NCBI GenBank assembly: GCA_035707805.1
Contig: DASSTS010000051.1
Location: 1-64,000, forward strand
Direction: 5' to 3'
From: Castellaniella sp035707805
Lineage (GTDB): Bacteria > Pseudomonadota > Gammaproteobacteria > Burkholderiales > Burkholderiaceae_B
DNA length: 64,000 nucleotides
Below, in pieces: positions 18,468 to 25,990 of this stretch. The notes under the pieces are model-generated. The model was not told the DNA's origin and made no database searches. It saw only the letters and a program-made list of their open reading frames with translations. The position numbers and the translations under genes are program-made. Positions within the stretch are counted from its first letter, which is position 1. Every line of letters starts with the position of its first letter.

Positions 18468-21016
18468 GGAACCATCACGCACAAGGCCACTGGCCAGTCC
18501 CGCAACAGGGCGGCCAGGGGCAGCCGCCTGTCCGGCCCCGCGTCGATGGCGCGGTGCCCGAGCAGGTCCTTCCAGGGCCCGGACGCGGGCAGGACCAGAT
18601 CGGTGTCCTCCCAGAACCGGCTGGCCGCCGGCGCCTGCCCGCGGGCGTAGCCCGCCAGCGGCAGCGCGCACAGGCGCGGCGCCACCACCAGCACCCAATG
18701 TCGTTCATAGCCCCGCAGGTAGGCCAGCACGTGCTGCGCCTGCGCGCCTTCGGCCGCCAGCGGCACGTAGGCCGATCCGGGGCGAAACAGGGGCGGGCGG
18801 GCAGCCCGCAAGGCCAGGGCGGTCCGGATGAGGTGCTGCTTGACCCGGCCGGTGCGCCAGTCGGCCTCGGTCGGCGTGTCCGGCGGCGTGCCGGCCAGCA
18901 GCCGGTCCAGGCGCCGGTGATCCACCGCACGCCGGTTGTCCGGATCGACGAGGCTCTCGTCCCAGGTCTCGGTGCCCTGGTAGAGATCCGGAATCCCGGG
19001 GACCGTGTTGCGCAGCAGGGCCTGGCTCAGTCCGTTGATCTGTCCCGGCGCCGCCAGCGAGGCGGCGAATGCCGCCAGCGCCGCCAGCGGGCGGGGGTCC
19101 GGGGCCTCCGGGTCCAGCGCGTCCAGGCATTCCTGCGCGGCGGCTTCGTAGGTCGCGTCGGGGTCCGTCCAGGAGGTATGCAGGCGGGCCTCGCGCAGCG
19201 CCTTGCGCTGCCAGTCGCCCACGCGCGCCAGCCAGGCGCGCACCGAGTCCGGATCCTGCCGCAACGTCCTGGCCCGCCAGGCGGAAGGCCAGGATCCCAC
19301 CAGGGTCTGCAACAGCATGTAGCGGTCCGTGCGCGCCAGCGTGTTGTTGGGCAGCAGTCCCAGCCAGTGCCGGGCGAACCGCAGCCACTGCTCGGGCATC
19401 TCCGTCAGCACGGCCAGGCGGGCGCGGACGTCCTCGCCGCGCTTGTGGTCGTGGGTCGCGGTGGCGACCATCGCCAGCGGCCAGTCGCGCGCCCGGCGCA
19501 GATTGCGGTCGTGGAATTGCGCGTCGTCCAGGGAAAAACGCTCGGGCGAGGCGCCCACCTCGTTGCGGGACAGCAGCGGCCCGAAGCGGTAGAACAGCGT
19601 GTCCTCCAGGGACTTGGCGGCCAGCGGCGGCATCAGCTGCTGCAGGCGCCGCAAGGCGGGCATGGCCTGCGGCGGCGGGCGGTTCAGCCATTCGGACCAC
19701 AATTCCCGCAGTCCGGCCTCGCCGGCCGGCAGCAGCGCGCGCGCCGCGCGGTCCGCCCGCGCCCAGACGGCGCGGTCGGCGGCCGAGGCGCCACCGTCCT
19801 CGGCATAGCTGCGGTAGACCGGAAAGCCGCCCAGCCACGTCCGCAGCAGGCGCCGCCAGGCGTCGGCGCCCCAGGGGCGTGCGCGCGGATCGGCCTGCGC
19901 CGCCGCCATCCAGGCCTGAACGAGGCTCCGGCATTCGCCGGCCAGTTCCCGCTCCAGCATGGCCTCGCGCACGTCGCGCAGCTGCCAGGCGGGATCCCGG
20001 GGCGATCCGCCGCAGGACCGCCAGAAGCCGAGCAGCGGCTCGCGCGCCGCCGGTGCGTGCAGCAGCGCGCCGACGTCGTCCATGAAGTCGTAGCCGGTGG
20101 TGCCTTCGATCGGCCAGCGGCTGTCCAGGGTCTCGTCGAAGGCCAGGATCTTTTCCACGATGAGATAAGGGCTGCGACCGGGCGCGGCGGCCAGCAGCGC
20201 CGCGCGCAGCCGGCGCAGGTAGGCGCCGGGCTCGGCCAGCCCGTCGACGTGATCGACGCGCAGCCCGTCGAACAGCCCTTCGCGGTACAGGTCCAGGACC
20301 AGCGCGTGGGTGGCCTGGAAGACTTCCGGGTCTTCGACGCGCACGCCCACCAGCTCGCTGACCAGGAAGAACCGGCGCCAGTTCAGCCGGCTGGCGGCAT
20401 CGCGCCACCCGGCCAGGCGGTAGTGCTGCTGCTCTAGCAGTTCGTGCAGCCGGGCGCGGCCGGCCTCGTCGGCCGGATCGCAGGCCCGCGGATCGGCGGC
20501 GTCCCCGCCTGCGGCGAGCGGCAGCTGCTGGCCGCCCGCCAGCACCGCAGTCCCGCCGCCTTCGCCGCGGACCAGCCGGATCTCGCCCTGCGCCAGGGCC
20601 TCGGCATAGGGCCGGGGCAGGATGGGCAGCAGGACCCGTCCGCCGCCAGCGGCCCAGTCGATGTCGAAGACCCGGGCATGCGGGCTGTCCGCGCCGTGTT
20701 GCAGGACGTCGCGCCACCACGGGTTGCGGGGATCCGCGGCCATGTGGTTGGGCACGATGTCGGCGATCAGGCCCAGGTGCCGCGCGGCCGCGTCCTTCGC
20801 CAGCCGGCGCAGGCCCGCCAGGCCTCCCAGCGCCTCGTCGACGGCGGTGGGGTCGATGACGTCGTAGCCATGCGAGGATCCGGGCCGGGCGCGCGTGACG
20901 GGCGACAGATAGAGGTGGCTGACGCCCAGGGCGGCGTAGTGGTCCAGCACGGCGCGGGCGTCGTCGAACGTGAAACCCGCGTGCAGCTGCAGCCGGGCCG
21001 TGGCGCGCGGGATCAT
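18464..21016 (-). CDS. treY: Malto-oligosyltrehalose synthase (TreY)
   Basis: A GH13 enzyme of 850 residues that isomerises the reducing-end glucose of a maltodextrin to an alpha-1,1 link, making maltooligosyl-trehalose. Visible motifs are YRLQLH-like ARLQLHAGFTF at the start, LYLSPVTRARPGSSHGYDV, IVPNHMA, the nucleophile region GLRVDHVDGL, the acid/base region LIVEKIL and TTGYDFMDDV. The ATG at 21016 is chosen because the protein there matches the family start; an upstream in-frame ATG would overlap treZ. It lies 7 bases after the treZ stop, so the pair is one unit acting on glucan from a GlgA-type synthase. Confidence 0.93.
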   Translation of the reverse strand: MIPRATARLQLHAGFTFDDARAVLDHYAALGVSHLYLSPVTRARPGSSHGYDVIDPTAVDEALGGLAGLRRLAKDAAARHLGLIADIVPNHMAADPRNPWWRDVLQHGADSPHARVFDIDWAAGGGRVLLPILPRPYAEALAQGEIRLVRGEGGGTAVLAGGQQLPLAAGGDAADPRACDPADEAGRARLHELLEQQHYRLAGWRDAASRLNWRRFFLVSELVGVRVEDPEVFQATHALVLDLYREGLFDGLRVDHVDGLAEPGAYLRRLRAALLAAAPGRSPYLIVEKILAFDETLDSRWPIEGTTGYDFMDDVGALLHAPAAREPLLGFWRSCGGSPRDPAWQLRDVREAMLERELAGECRSLVQAWMAAAQADPRARPWGADAWRRLLRTWLGGFPVYRSYAEDGGASAADRAVWARADRAARALLPAGEAGLRELWSEWLNRPPPQAMPALRRLQQLMPPLAAKSLEDTLFYRFGPLLSRNEVGASPERFSLDDAQFHDRNLRRARDWPLAMVATATHDHKRGEDVRARLAVLTEMPEQWLRFARHWLGLLPNNTLARTDRYMLLQTLVGSWPSAWRARTLRQDPDSVRAWLARVGDWQRKALREARLHTSWTDPDATYEAAAQECLDALDPEAPDPRPLAALAAFAASLAAPGQINGLSQALLRNTVPGIPDLYQGTETWDESLVDPDNRRAVDHRRLDRLLAGTPPDTPTEADWRTGRVKQHLIRTALALRAARPPLFRPGSAYVPLAAEGAQAQHVLAYLRGYERHWVLVVAPRLCALPLAGYARGQAPAASRFWEDTDLVLPASGPWKDLLGHRAIDAGPDRRLPLAALLRDWPVALCVMVP

Positions 21017-21023
21017 GGCCGCC

Positions 21024-22853
21024 TCATGCCGGCGCTTCCAGGAAGCACAGGGCGCAGTCGGGTCCCAGCTCGCCTTGCAGGAAGCGCACGAAAGCTTCGG
21101 CATCCGTTTCGAAGCACAGGGCGTCGCGGTCGGGGGCCGCCGCCAGCAGCGGCTCCGGGATGGGGCAGGTGTCGGGGCCGAGATTGGCGTAGAGGGTCAG
21201 GCAGGATCCGTCGCCCAGCCGCCATTCGGCGCGCACGGCGGTCGGGCCCAGCGCCTGGGCGCGCAGCGCCCGGCTGCCGCGCAGGCGCGGCGCCACGCAG
21301 CGCGCCCGCAGGTCCAGCAGCCGGGCGTAGTAGGCCATCCATTCGCCGCCCGCCTCGTGGCACGGGGCCGGATGGCTGGCCTGGAAGGTGGACTCTTCGT
21401 TCGGGTCGGGCAGTCCGAGCGCCGGGACGTCGTCGTCGGCCAGCGTCTCGGGGGCTTCCATCCGGCCCCGCCGCACGGCCTCGACCAGGGCGGGATCCGT
21501 ATGGCTGGTGAAATACAGGAAGGGCGAGCGCGAGCCGCATTCCTCTCCCATGAACATCAGGGGGATGGCGGGCGAGAGCAGCTGCAAGGCAACGGCCGCG
21601 CGCAGGCGCGCGGGGCTCGCGCATAGCGTCGTCAGCCGTTCCCCGCGCACCCGGTTGCCGATCTGGTCGTGGTTCTGCAGGAAGAACACGAAAGACGTGG
21701 GCGGCAGGTGGGCGCTGGGCGTGCCGCGCGGCCGTCCCTCATGGAAGGCGGAAGGCTGGCCCTGGTAGTGCCAGCCTTCCGCCAGGCAGTGCGCCAGGAT
21801 CGCGGCGGGTTCCTGGCTGTAGTCGCCGTAGTAGCCCTGCCGTTCGCCGGTGAGCAGGTGGTGCAGCACGTGATGCAGGTCGTCGTTCCACTGCGCGTCG
21901 TAGCCGGCCTCCAGCAGGCCGGCGCGGTTGGCGTCGTCCTCGATCACCAGGTGGATGCGGCGGCCCGGTAGCCGGGCGCGCAGCCGCTGCGGCAGGGCGC
22001 GCAGCCAGGCCTCGTCGAAAATGGCGTGGACCGCGTCCAGGCGCAGGCCGTCGATGTGGAACTCGTCCAGCCAGTGGTGGGCGCAGTCCTCGAAGAACTG
22101 CTGCACGGCGGGTTGGCGGAAATCGATCGCGGCGCCCCAGGGCGTCGAGACGTCCGTCCGGAAGAACGAGGCCGCGTAGCGGGGCAGGTAGTTGCCATCG
22201 GGGCCGAAGTGGTTGCAGACGAGGTCCAGCATGACGCCGATGTCCAGGCTGTGGGCGCAGTCCACGAATCGCTTGAGCGCCTCGGGCGACCCGTAGGCGC
22301 GGTCGGGCGCATAGGGCAGCACGCCGTCGTATCCCCAGTTGCGGGGGCCGGGAAAGTCGGCGATGGGCATGAGTTCGATCAGATTGACGCCCAGGGCGGC
22401 CAGGTCCGGCAGCCGCTGACACAGGCCGGCGTAGCCGCCGCACAGGCCCGCATGCACCTCCTGGATCACCGATTCCTCCCAGGGACGCGGCTGCCAGCCG
22501 GCGTGGCGCCAGGGGTAGGGCGCGGGATCGGCCACGATGCTGCGGCTGTGGACGTCGCCGTCCTGCAGCCGGGATGCCGGATCGGGCATCCGCGTGCCGT
22601 CGGCCAGGCGATAGGCGTAGCGCGTGCCCGGCGGACAGCCCGGCACGAGGATCTCGACGTAGCCGTCCTCGTCCGGGACGGCGGGCATGGGCGGGCAGCC
22701 TTCGATTTCCAGGGTCATGCCCCCCGGGGCCTGCGGCGCCCAGAGGCGAAACAGCGTCGCCCCGTCTTCCCGGGCGAAGGCGCCCCAGTGCCGCGCGCGG
22801 TGGGCGGCGCCGGACAGGACCGGCGGACAGGGGCGGAACAGGGGCGCGTTCAT
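21024..22853 (-). CDS. treZ: Malto-oligosyltrehalose trehalohydrolase (TreZ)
   Basis: A GH13 enzyme of 609 residues that releases trehalose from the product of TreY. An N-terminal beta-sandwich (FRLWAPQA) precedes the catalytic barrel. The barrel carries VIQEVHAGLCGG, NWGYDGVLPYAPDRAYG, LDLVCNHFGP, the nucleophile DGLRLDAVHAI, the acid VIEDDAN and FLQNHDQIGNR. It lies 76 bases after the MscS gene. The nearest -24/-12-like match before it has wrong spacing (12 bases), so transcription probably enters from the DUF421-MscS unit. Confidence 0.93.
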   Translation of the reverse strand: MNAPLFRPCPPVLSGAAHRARHWGAFAREDGATLFRLWAPQAPGGMTLEIEGCPPMPAVPDEDGYVEILVPGCPPGTRYAYRLADGTRMPDPASRLQDGDVHSRSIVADPAPYPWRHAGWQPRPWEESVIQEVHAGLCGGYAGLCQRLPDLAALGVNLIELMPIADFPGPRNWGYDGVLPYAPDRAYGSPEALKRFVDCAHSLDIGVMLDLVCNHFGPDGNYLPRYAASFFRTDVSTPWGAAIDFRQPAVQQFFEDCAHHWLDEFHIDGLRLDAVHAIFDEAWLRALPQRLRARLPGRRIHLVIEDDANRAGLLEAGYDAQWNDDLHHVLHHLLTGERQGYYGDYSQEPAAILAHCLAEGWHYQGQPSAFHEGRPRGTPSAHLPPTSFVFFLQNHDQIGNRVRGERLTTLCASPARLRAAVALQLLSPAIPLMFMGEECGSRSPFLYFTSHTDPALVEAVRRGRMEAPETLADDDVPALGLPDPNEESTFQASHPAPCHEAGGEWMAYYARLLDLRARCVAPRLRGSRALRAQALGPTAVRAEWRLGDGSCLTLYANLGPDTCPIPEPLLAAAPDRDALCFETDAEAFVRFLQGELGPDCALCFLEAPA

Positions 22854-22929
22854 GAAGGTTCCTTCGCGGCGGTCGCCGCCGGCAAGAGTGTCGGGCCATG
22901 CGCCGGCCGGGCGCTGCGGATCCGTGGGG

Positions 22930-23994
22930 TCATGGGGCGCTCTCTTCCTGCGCGTCCTGGCGCAGCCGGACGGTGCGTTCCGTGGGCAGCAGGACGACGC
23001 CGCGCGCTTCCAGCGCCTTCAGGATGCCCAGATTGATCGCCTGCTGGATGTCCATGTACTGGTTGTAGTCCGCGCTCATGACGTAATAGACGGCCTCCAG
23101 TTCCAGGGACCAGTCGCCCAGGCGGGCGATGTGCGCCCGGTCGTAGCGGGTGTTGGGCTGCGTCGTGATCTGGGTCTGCACGTCGCCGGGCACGGCGGCC
23201 AGCGTGTCGACCGGCGTGCCGTAGGGCAGGTGCAGCGTGAAGACGATGCGGCGCTGTTCCATGCGCTTGTAGTTCTGGATCGTCTGCTTCAGCAGCTCGG
23301 TGTTGGAGCAGATGATCTGCTCGCCGCCCAGGCTGCGGATGCGGGTGGTCTTCAGGCCGATGTGCTCGATGCTGCCCGCGACGTTGCCGAACACGATGAA
23401 ATCGCCCAGCTCGAAAGGCTTGTCCAGGCCGATGGCGATCGAGGCGAACAGGTCGCTCAGGATGGTCTGCACGGCCAGTGCCACCGCGACGCCGCCGATG
23501 CCCAGGCTGGCCACCAGCGTGGTGATGTTCACGCCCAGGTTGTCCAGCACCGCCAGCATGGCCACGATCCAGATGACGGTGCGCAGCAGGTACGACAGCA
23601 GCAGCGTGGTGACGTGGCTGGCCCGCGTGCGCGCCTTGGCGGAGGCCAGGAACGACAGGAAGGCGGCATCCAGCCAGAGCGCGGCCTGGACGGCCACGAG
23701 GGCGAACCAGACGTGAGCGTCCACCCAGCCCCACCACGGCAGGGCCGCCCCGGTGGCGTGCGCGGCCAGCAGAAAGGCCAGCAGCGCCAGGATCACGCGG
23801 TTGCTGCGCACCAGGATGGCCAGCAGCGCGCGGAAATAGGAACGGTGCGTCTCGCCCTCGACGGGATGGGCACGGCGCTGCAGCGCATTGAGGAGGGTCG
23901 TCAGGCCCAGATAGATCAGCGTGGCGAGGATGAGCGCGCCGAACCACGCGCCCCAGATGTCCCCGTAGCGGGCGGAGAGCTCGGCCAGCACCAT
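22930..23994 (-). CDS. MscS-family mechanosensitive channel
   Basis: A 354-residue inner-membrane protein with about five predicted helices. The pore-lining helix and MscS core are seen in GIGGVAVALAVQTILSDLF and the following LDKPFELGDFIVFG. The soluble beta domain follows (IEHIGLKTTRIRSL, ICSNTELLKQTIQNY). Channels of this kind release solutes on hypo-osmotic shock, a fitting partner for trehalose synthesis next door. Its ATG is one base after the stop of the DUF421 gene, so the two are translationally linked. Confidence 0.9.
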   Translation of the reverse strand: MVLAELSARYGDIWGAWFGALILATLIYLGLTTLLNALQRRAHPVEGETHRSYFRALLAILVRSNRVILALLAFLLAAHATGAALPWWGWVDAHVWFALVAVQAALWLDAAFLSFLASAKARTRASHVTTLLLSYLLRTVIWIVAMLAVLDNLGVNITTLVASLGIGGVAVALAVQTILSDLFASIAIGLDKPFELGDFIVFGNVAGSIEHIGLKTTRIRSLGGEQIICSNTELLKQTIQNYKRMEQRRIVFTLHLPYGTPVDTLAAVPGDVQTQITTQPNTRYDRAHIARLGDWSLELEAVYYVMSADYNQYMDIQQAINLGILKALEARGVVLLPTERTVRLRQDAQEESAP

Positions 23995-23995
23995 G

Positions 23996-24520
23996 TCAGG
24001 CGTTCCCCGTGGGGGCGTCCTGGCCGCTCGCCTTCAGCACGCTGATGTTGCCGTCGGCCTCGATGTAGGCGCGGCGCACCCGCGCAAGGCTGTCGATGCC
24101 CTGCAGGCGCAGTTCGCTCATCAGTTCCGCCTCGGTGATGGCCTCGCGGCGCATGTTGCGGCGCACCAGCGTGCCGTCGCGCACCAGGCAGACATGTTCG
24201 ACCGCCAACGCCCGGGACAGGGCCGGAACGCTGTAGATCACCCTGTCGATCAGGACGGTCCAGCCGACGATGGTGGCGATCAGGATCATGCCGTCGATCA
24301 CGGAGACGTATTCCCCCGCCATGCCGTTTTGCGCGGCGTCGGCGATCAGCACCAGCACCAGCATGTCCGCCACGCCCAGCGAACCGATGTCGCGCCGGCC
24401 GGCCATCCGCAGCACCACGAAGATGAACCAGTACGTCAGGCTGCCCCGGATCACGATCTCCAGCGGCGGGACCGAAAAAGTGAACATTTCGGACCAGTCG
24501 GGACTTGCGAACAGGTTCAT
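23996..24520 (-). CDS. DUF421 (YetF-like) membrane protein
   Basis: A protein of 174 residues. The start at 24520 gives the usual short amphipathic lead, then two to three membrane helices (IVIRGSLTYWFIFVVLRM, LGVADMLVLVLIADAAQNG, MILIATIVGWTVLID). A small cytosolic domain with the family patterns LVRDGTLVRRNMRREAITEAEL and ADGNISVL ends it. Function is unknown; related proteins are sporulation or stress associated. It heads an operon with MscS and probably treZ-treY. It has its own sigma-54 element 24 bases upstream of the predicted leader end. Confidence 0.85.
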   Translation of the reverse strand: MNLFASPDWSEMFTFSVPPLEIVIRGSLTYWFIFVVLRMAGRRDIGSLGVADMLVLVLIADAAQNGMAGEYVSVIDGMILIATIVGWTVLIDRVIYSVPALSRALAVEHVCLVRDGTLVRRNMRREAITEAELMSELRLQGIDSLARVRRAYIEADGNISVLKASGQDAPTGNA

Positions 24521-24555
24521 GGCGCATCCTTCGGCAGACGAGGTGCCCGGAGGGA

Positions 24556-24569
24556 GCAAGTTTCGTGCC
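24556..24569 (-). promoter_or_regulatory. Sigma-54 promoter of the DUF421-mscS-treZ-treY unit
   Basis: On the minus strand the sequence is GG-CACGAAACTT-GC followed by T, a near-perfect match to consensus. The predicted start is near 24544, 24 bases before the ATG at 24520. It sits in the 67-base gap after the CinA-like gene. Confidence 0.82.
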
Positions 24570-24587
24570 CGCCCCGCCGCTGTGCGT

Positions 24588-25091
24588 TCAGGCGCCTTCC
24601 CGCACCCACACCGCGTGATAGTGGGGAATGCGTTCGATGGCATAGCTGGCGGCGATGTTGCGCACCTCGTTGCGCGTGCCGGGAAACCGGCAGGTCTCGA
24701 CGAAGACGCGGGGCGCGGGGCGGCTTTCCTCGTCGCGCAGCAGCCAGGCGTAGCACTGCGTGCCGGCCGGCACGCCGGTGCCGCCCGAATCCGCCACGCC
24801 GGTGTTGGCCACGATGACGCCGGCCCGGGCGCGCTGGGCGGCCCCTGTCGCCATGGCGCGGGCCACGGCCGTACTGGTCAGGTTGTTTTGCTCCAGGACC
24901 TCGGGCGCGACTCCCAGGCAATGGAGCTTGGCCTGGGGCGAATACACCACGAACGCGCATTCCAGCAGTTCGCCGGCGCCCGGCACCTCCGCCAGCAGCG
25001 AGGCGATGAGGCCGGCCGTGCAGGACTCGGCGGTGGCCAGGGTCAGGTTCTGCAGGCGCATGTAGCGGACCACGTCCTCGATCCGGCTCAT
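24588..25091 (-). CDS. CinA C-terminal (PncC-like) protein, diverged
   Basis: A stand-alone CinA C-terminal domain of 167 residues. The family deamidates nicotinamide mononucleotide. The signature TLATAESCTAGLIASLL is present, as is the YSPQAKLHCLGV region. However, the usual TGIAGPGGG loop reads NTGVADSGGTG, so substrate use may have changed. The start at 25091 overlaps the stop of the alpha/beta hydrolase by four bases (ATGA), showing translational coupling. Confidence 0.82.
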   Translation of the reverse strand: MSRIEDVVRYMRLQNLTLATAESCTAGLIASLLAEVPGAGELLECAFVVYSPQAKLHCLGVAPEVLEQNNLTSTAVARAMATGAAQRARAGVIVANTGVADSGGTGVPAGTQCYAWLLRDEESRPAPRVFVETCRFPGTRNEVRNIAASYAIERIPHYHAVWVREGA

Positions 25092-25855
25092 CCCGGTTCT
25101 CCCGGGGGGACCGGCTCGCCGCCCAGGCGGGCGCCCGTGACCATTTCCGTGACCCAGTTCACCAGGAGTTCGGTGTAGGCGCGCTGGCACTTCTTGTCCG
25201 TCAGGGCGTGGTCGGCGCCATCGACGATGCGGTGGGTGAGGGAATGGGCGCGGCGAAAGGCCGAGCGGTAGCTCATGATGGTGGAATGGGGGATGAAGTC
25301 GTCGCGCTCGGATTCCACGATCAGCACGTCGCCGGGAAAGCTCGCGCAGGCGTTGAGCGCCCGGTTGTCCTCGGGCTCCACGTGGCCGCTGCGGTAGGCG
25401 CGCAGCACCTCACGGTTGAGCTGGTCCTTGGGCATGAACCATTCGTCGTCGCGGTACAGGGCGGGCACGTGCAGCCCCAGCCAGCGGACCTTGCGCAGTC
25501 CGGTCAGGATGGCGGCCAGGTAGGCGCCGTAGCTGCTGCCGACGACCGCGATCTCTCCGCTGTCCAGCGCCGGGTGCGCGGCCAGGGTGTCGTAGGCCGC
25601 CATCACGTCGCGCAGATTGTCGTCGCGCGACACCAGGCTGCGGCGCGCCTCGGTGGCGGCGTGCCCGCGCAAGTCGAAGGTCAGGCAGATGCAGCCCAGG
25701 GCCGCGATGCCGCGGGCGCGGTTCAGGTCGAATGCCTGCTGGCCGCCCCAGCCGTGGATGAAGAGCACCCCAGGCACCTTGCTGCGAGGGGTCAGGAACG
25801 TGCCCTCGATGGCGTCGTCGGCCACCTCGATCCGTATCTCGTCACTTTGAGCCAT
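25088..25855 (-). CDS. Alpha/beta hydrolase (dienelactone-hydrolase-like)
   Basis: A cytosolic hydrolase of 255 residues. The oxyanion region is GVLFIHGWGG. The nucleophile elbow is GSSYGAYLA, followed by an acid in ESERDDFIPH and the catalytic His in DGADHALTD. The substrate is unknown. GGAGGACG precedes the ATG at 25855. It is the first gene of a coupled pair with the CinA-like gene. Its promoter is back to back with that of the PGI-like gene. Confidence 0.84.
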   Translation of the reverse strand: MAQSDEIRIEVADDAIEGTFLTPRSKVPGVLFIHGWGGQQAFDLNRARGIAALGCICLTFDLRGHAATEARRSLVSRDDNLRDVMAAYDTLAAHPALDSGEIAVVGSSYGAYLAAILTGLRKVRWLGLHVPALYRDDEWFMPKDQLNREVLRAYRSGHVEPEDNRALNACASFPGDVLIVESERDDFIPHSTIMSYRSAFRRAHSLTHRIVDGADHALTDKKCQRAYTELLVNWVTEMVTGARLGGEPVPPGEPG

Positions 25856-25906
25856 TCGTCCTCCGTCATGCTGCCGCCGCGTCCGGGCCGTTTCCCAGTC
25901 ATTCGA

Positions 25907-25920
25907 GCAAGCGGCGTACC
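25907..25920 (-). promoter_or_regulatory. Sigma-54 promoter of the hydrolase-cinA unit
   Basis: On the minus strand the sequence is GG-TACGCCGCTT-GC followed by T. The predicted start is near 25895, 40 bases before the ATG. Its -24 element is only about 17 bases from that of the divergent promoter at 25937. Confidence 0.75.
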
Positions 25921-25936
25921 CGCGCGGCGCCCGCCG

Positions 25937-25950
25937 GGTACGGGGCTTGC
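25937..25950 (+). promoter_or_regulatory. Sigma-54 promoter of the PGI-like gene
   Basis: The sequence is GG-TACGGGGCTT-GC. The predicted start is near 25962, 29 bases before the favoured ATG at 25991. It is back to back with the hydrolase promoter. Confidence 0.72.
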
Positions 25951-25990
25951 CGCGCTGCGCCGGGATGTGGTGACTGGAATGTGGAATGGC

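Noticed and set aside
22882..22897. Possible sigma-54 element before treZ on the minus strand (GG-N12-GC)
   Set aside because: Spacing of 12 bases is wrong; treZ is better explained by readthrough from the DUF421-mscS unit.
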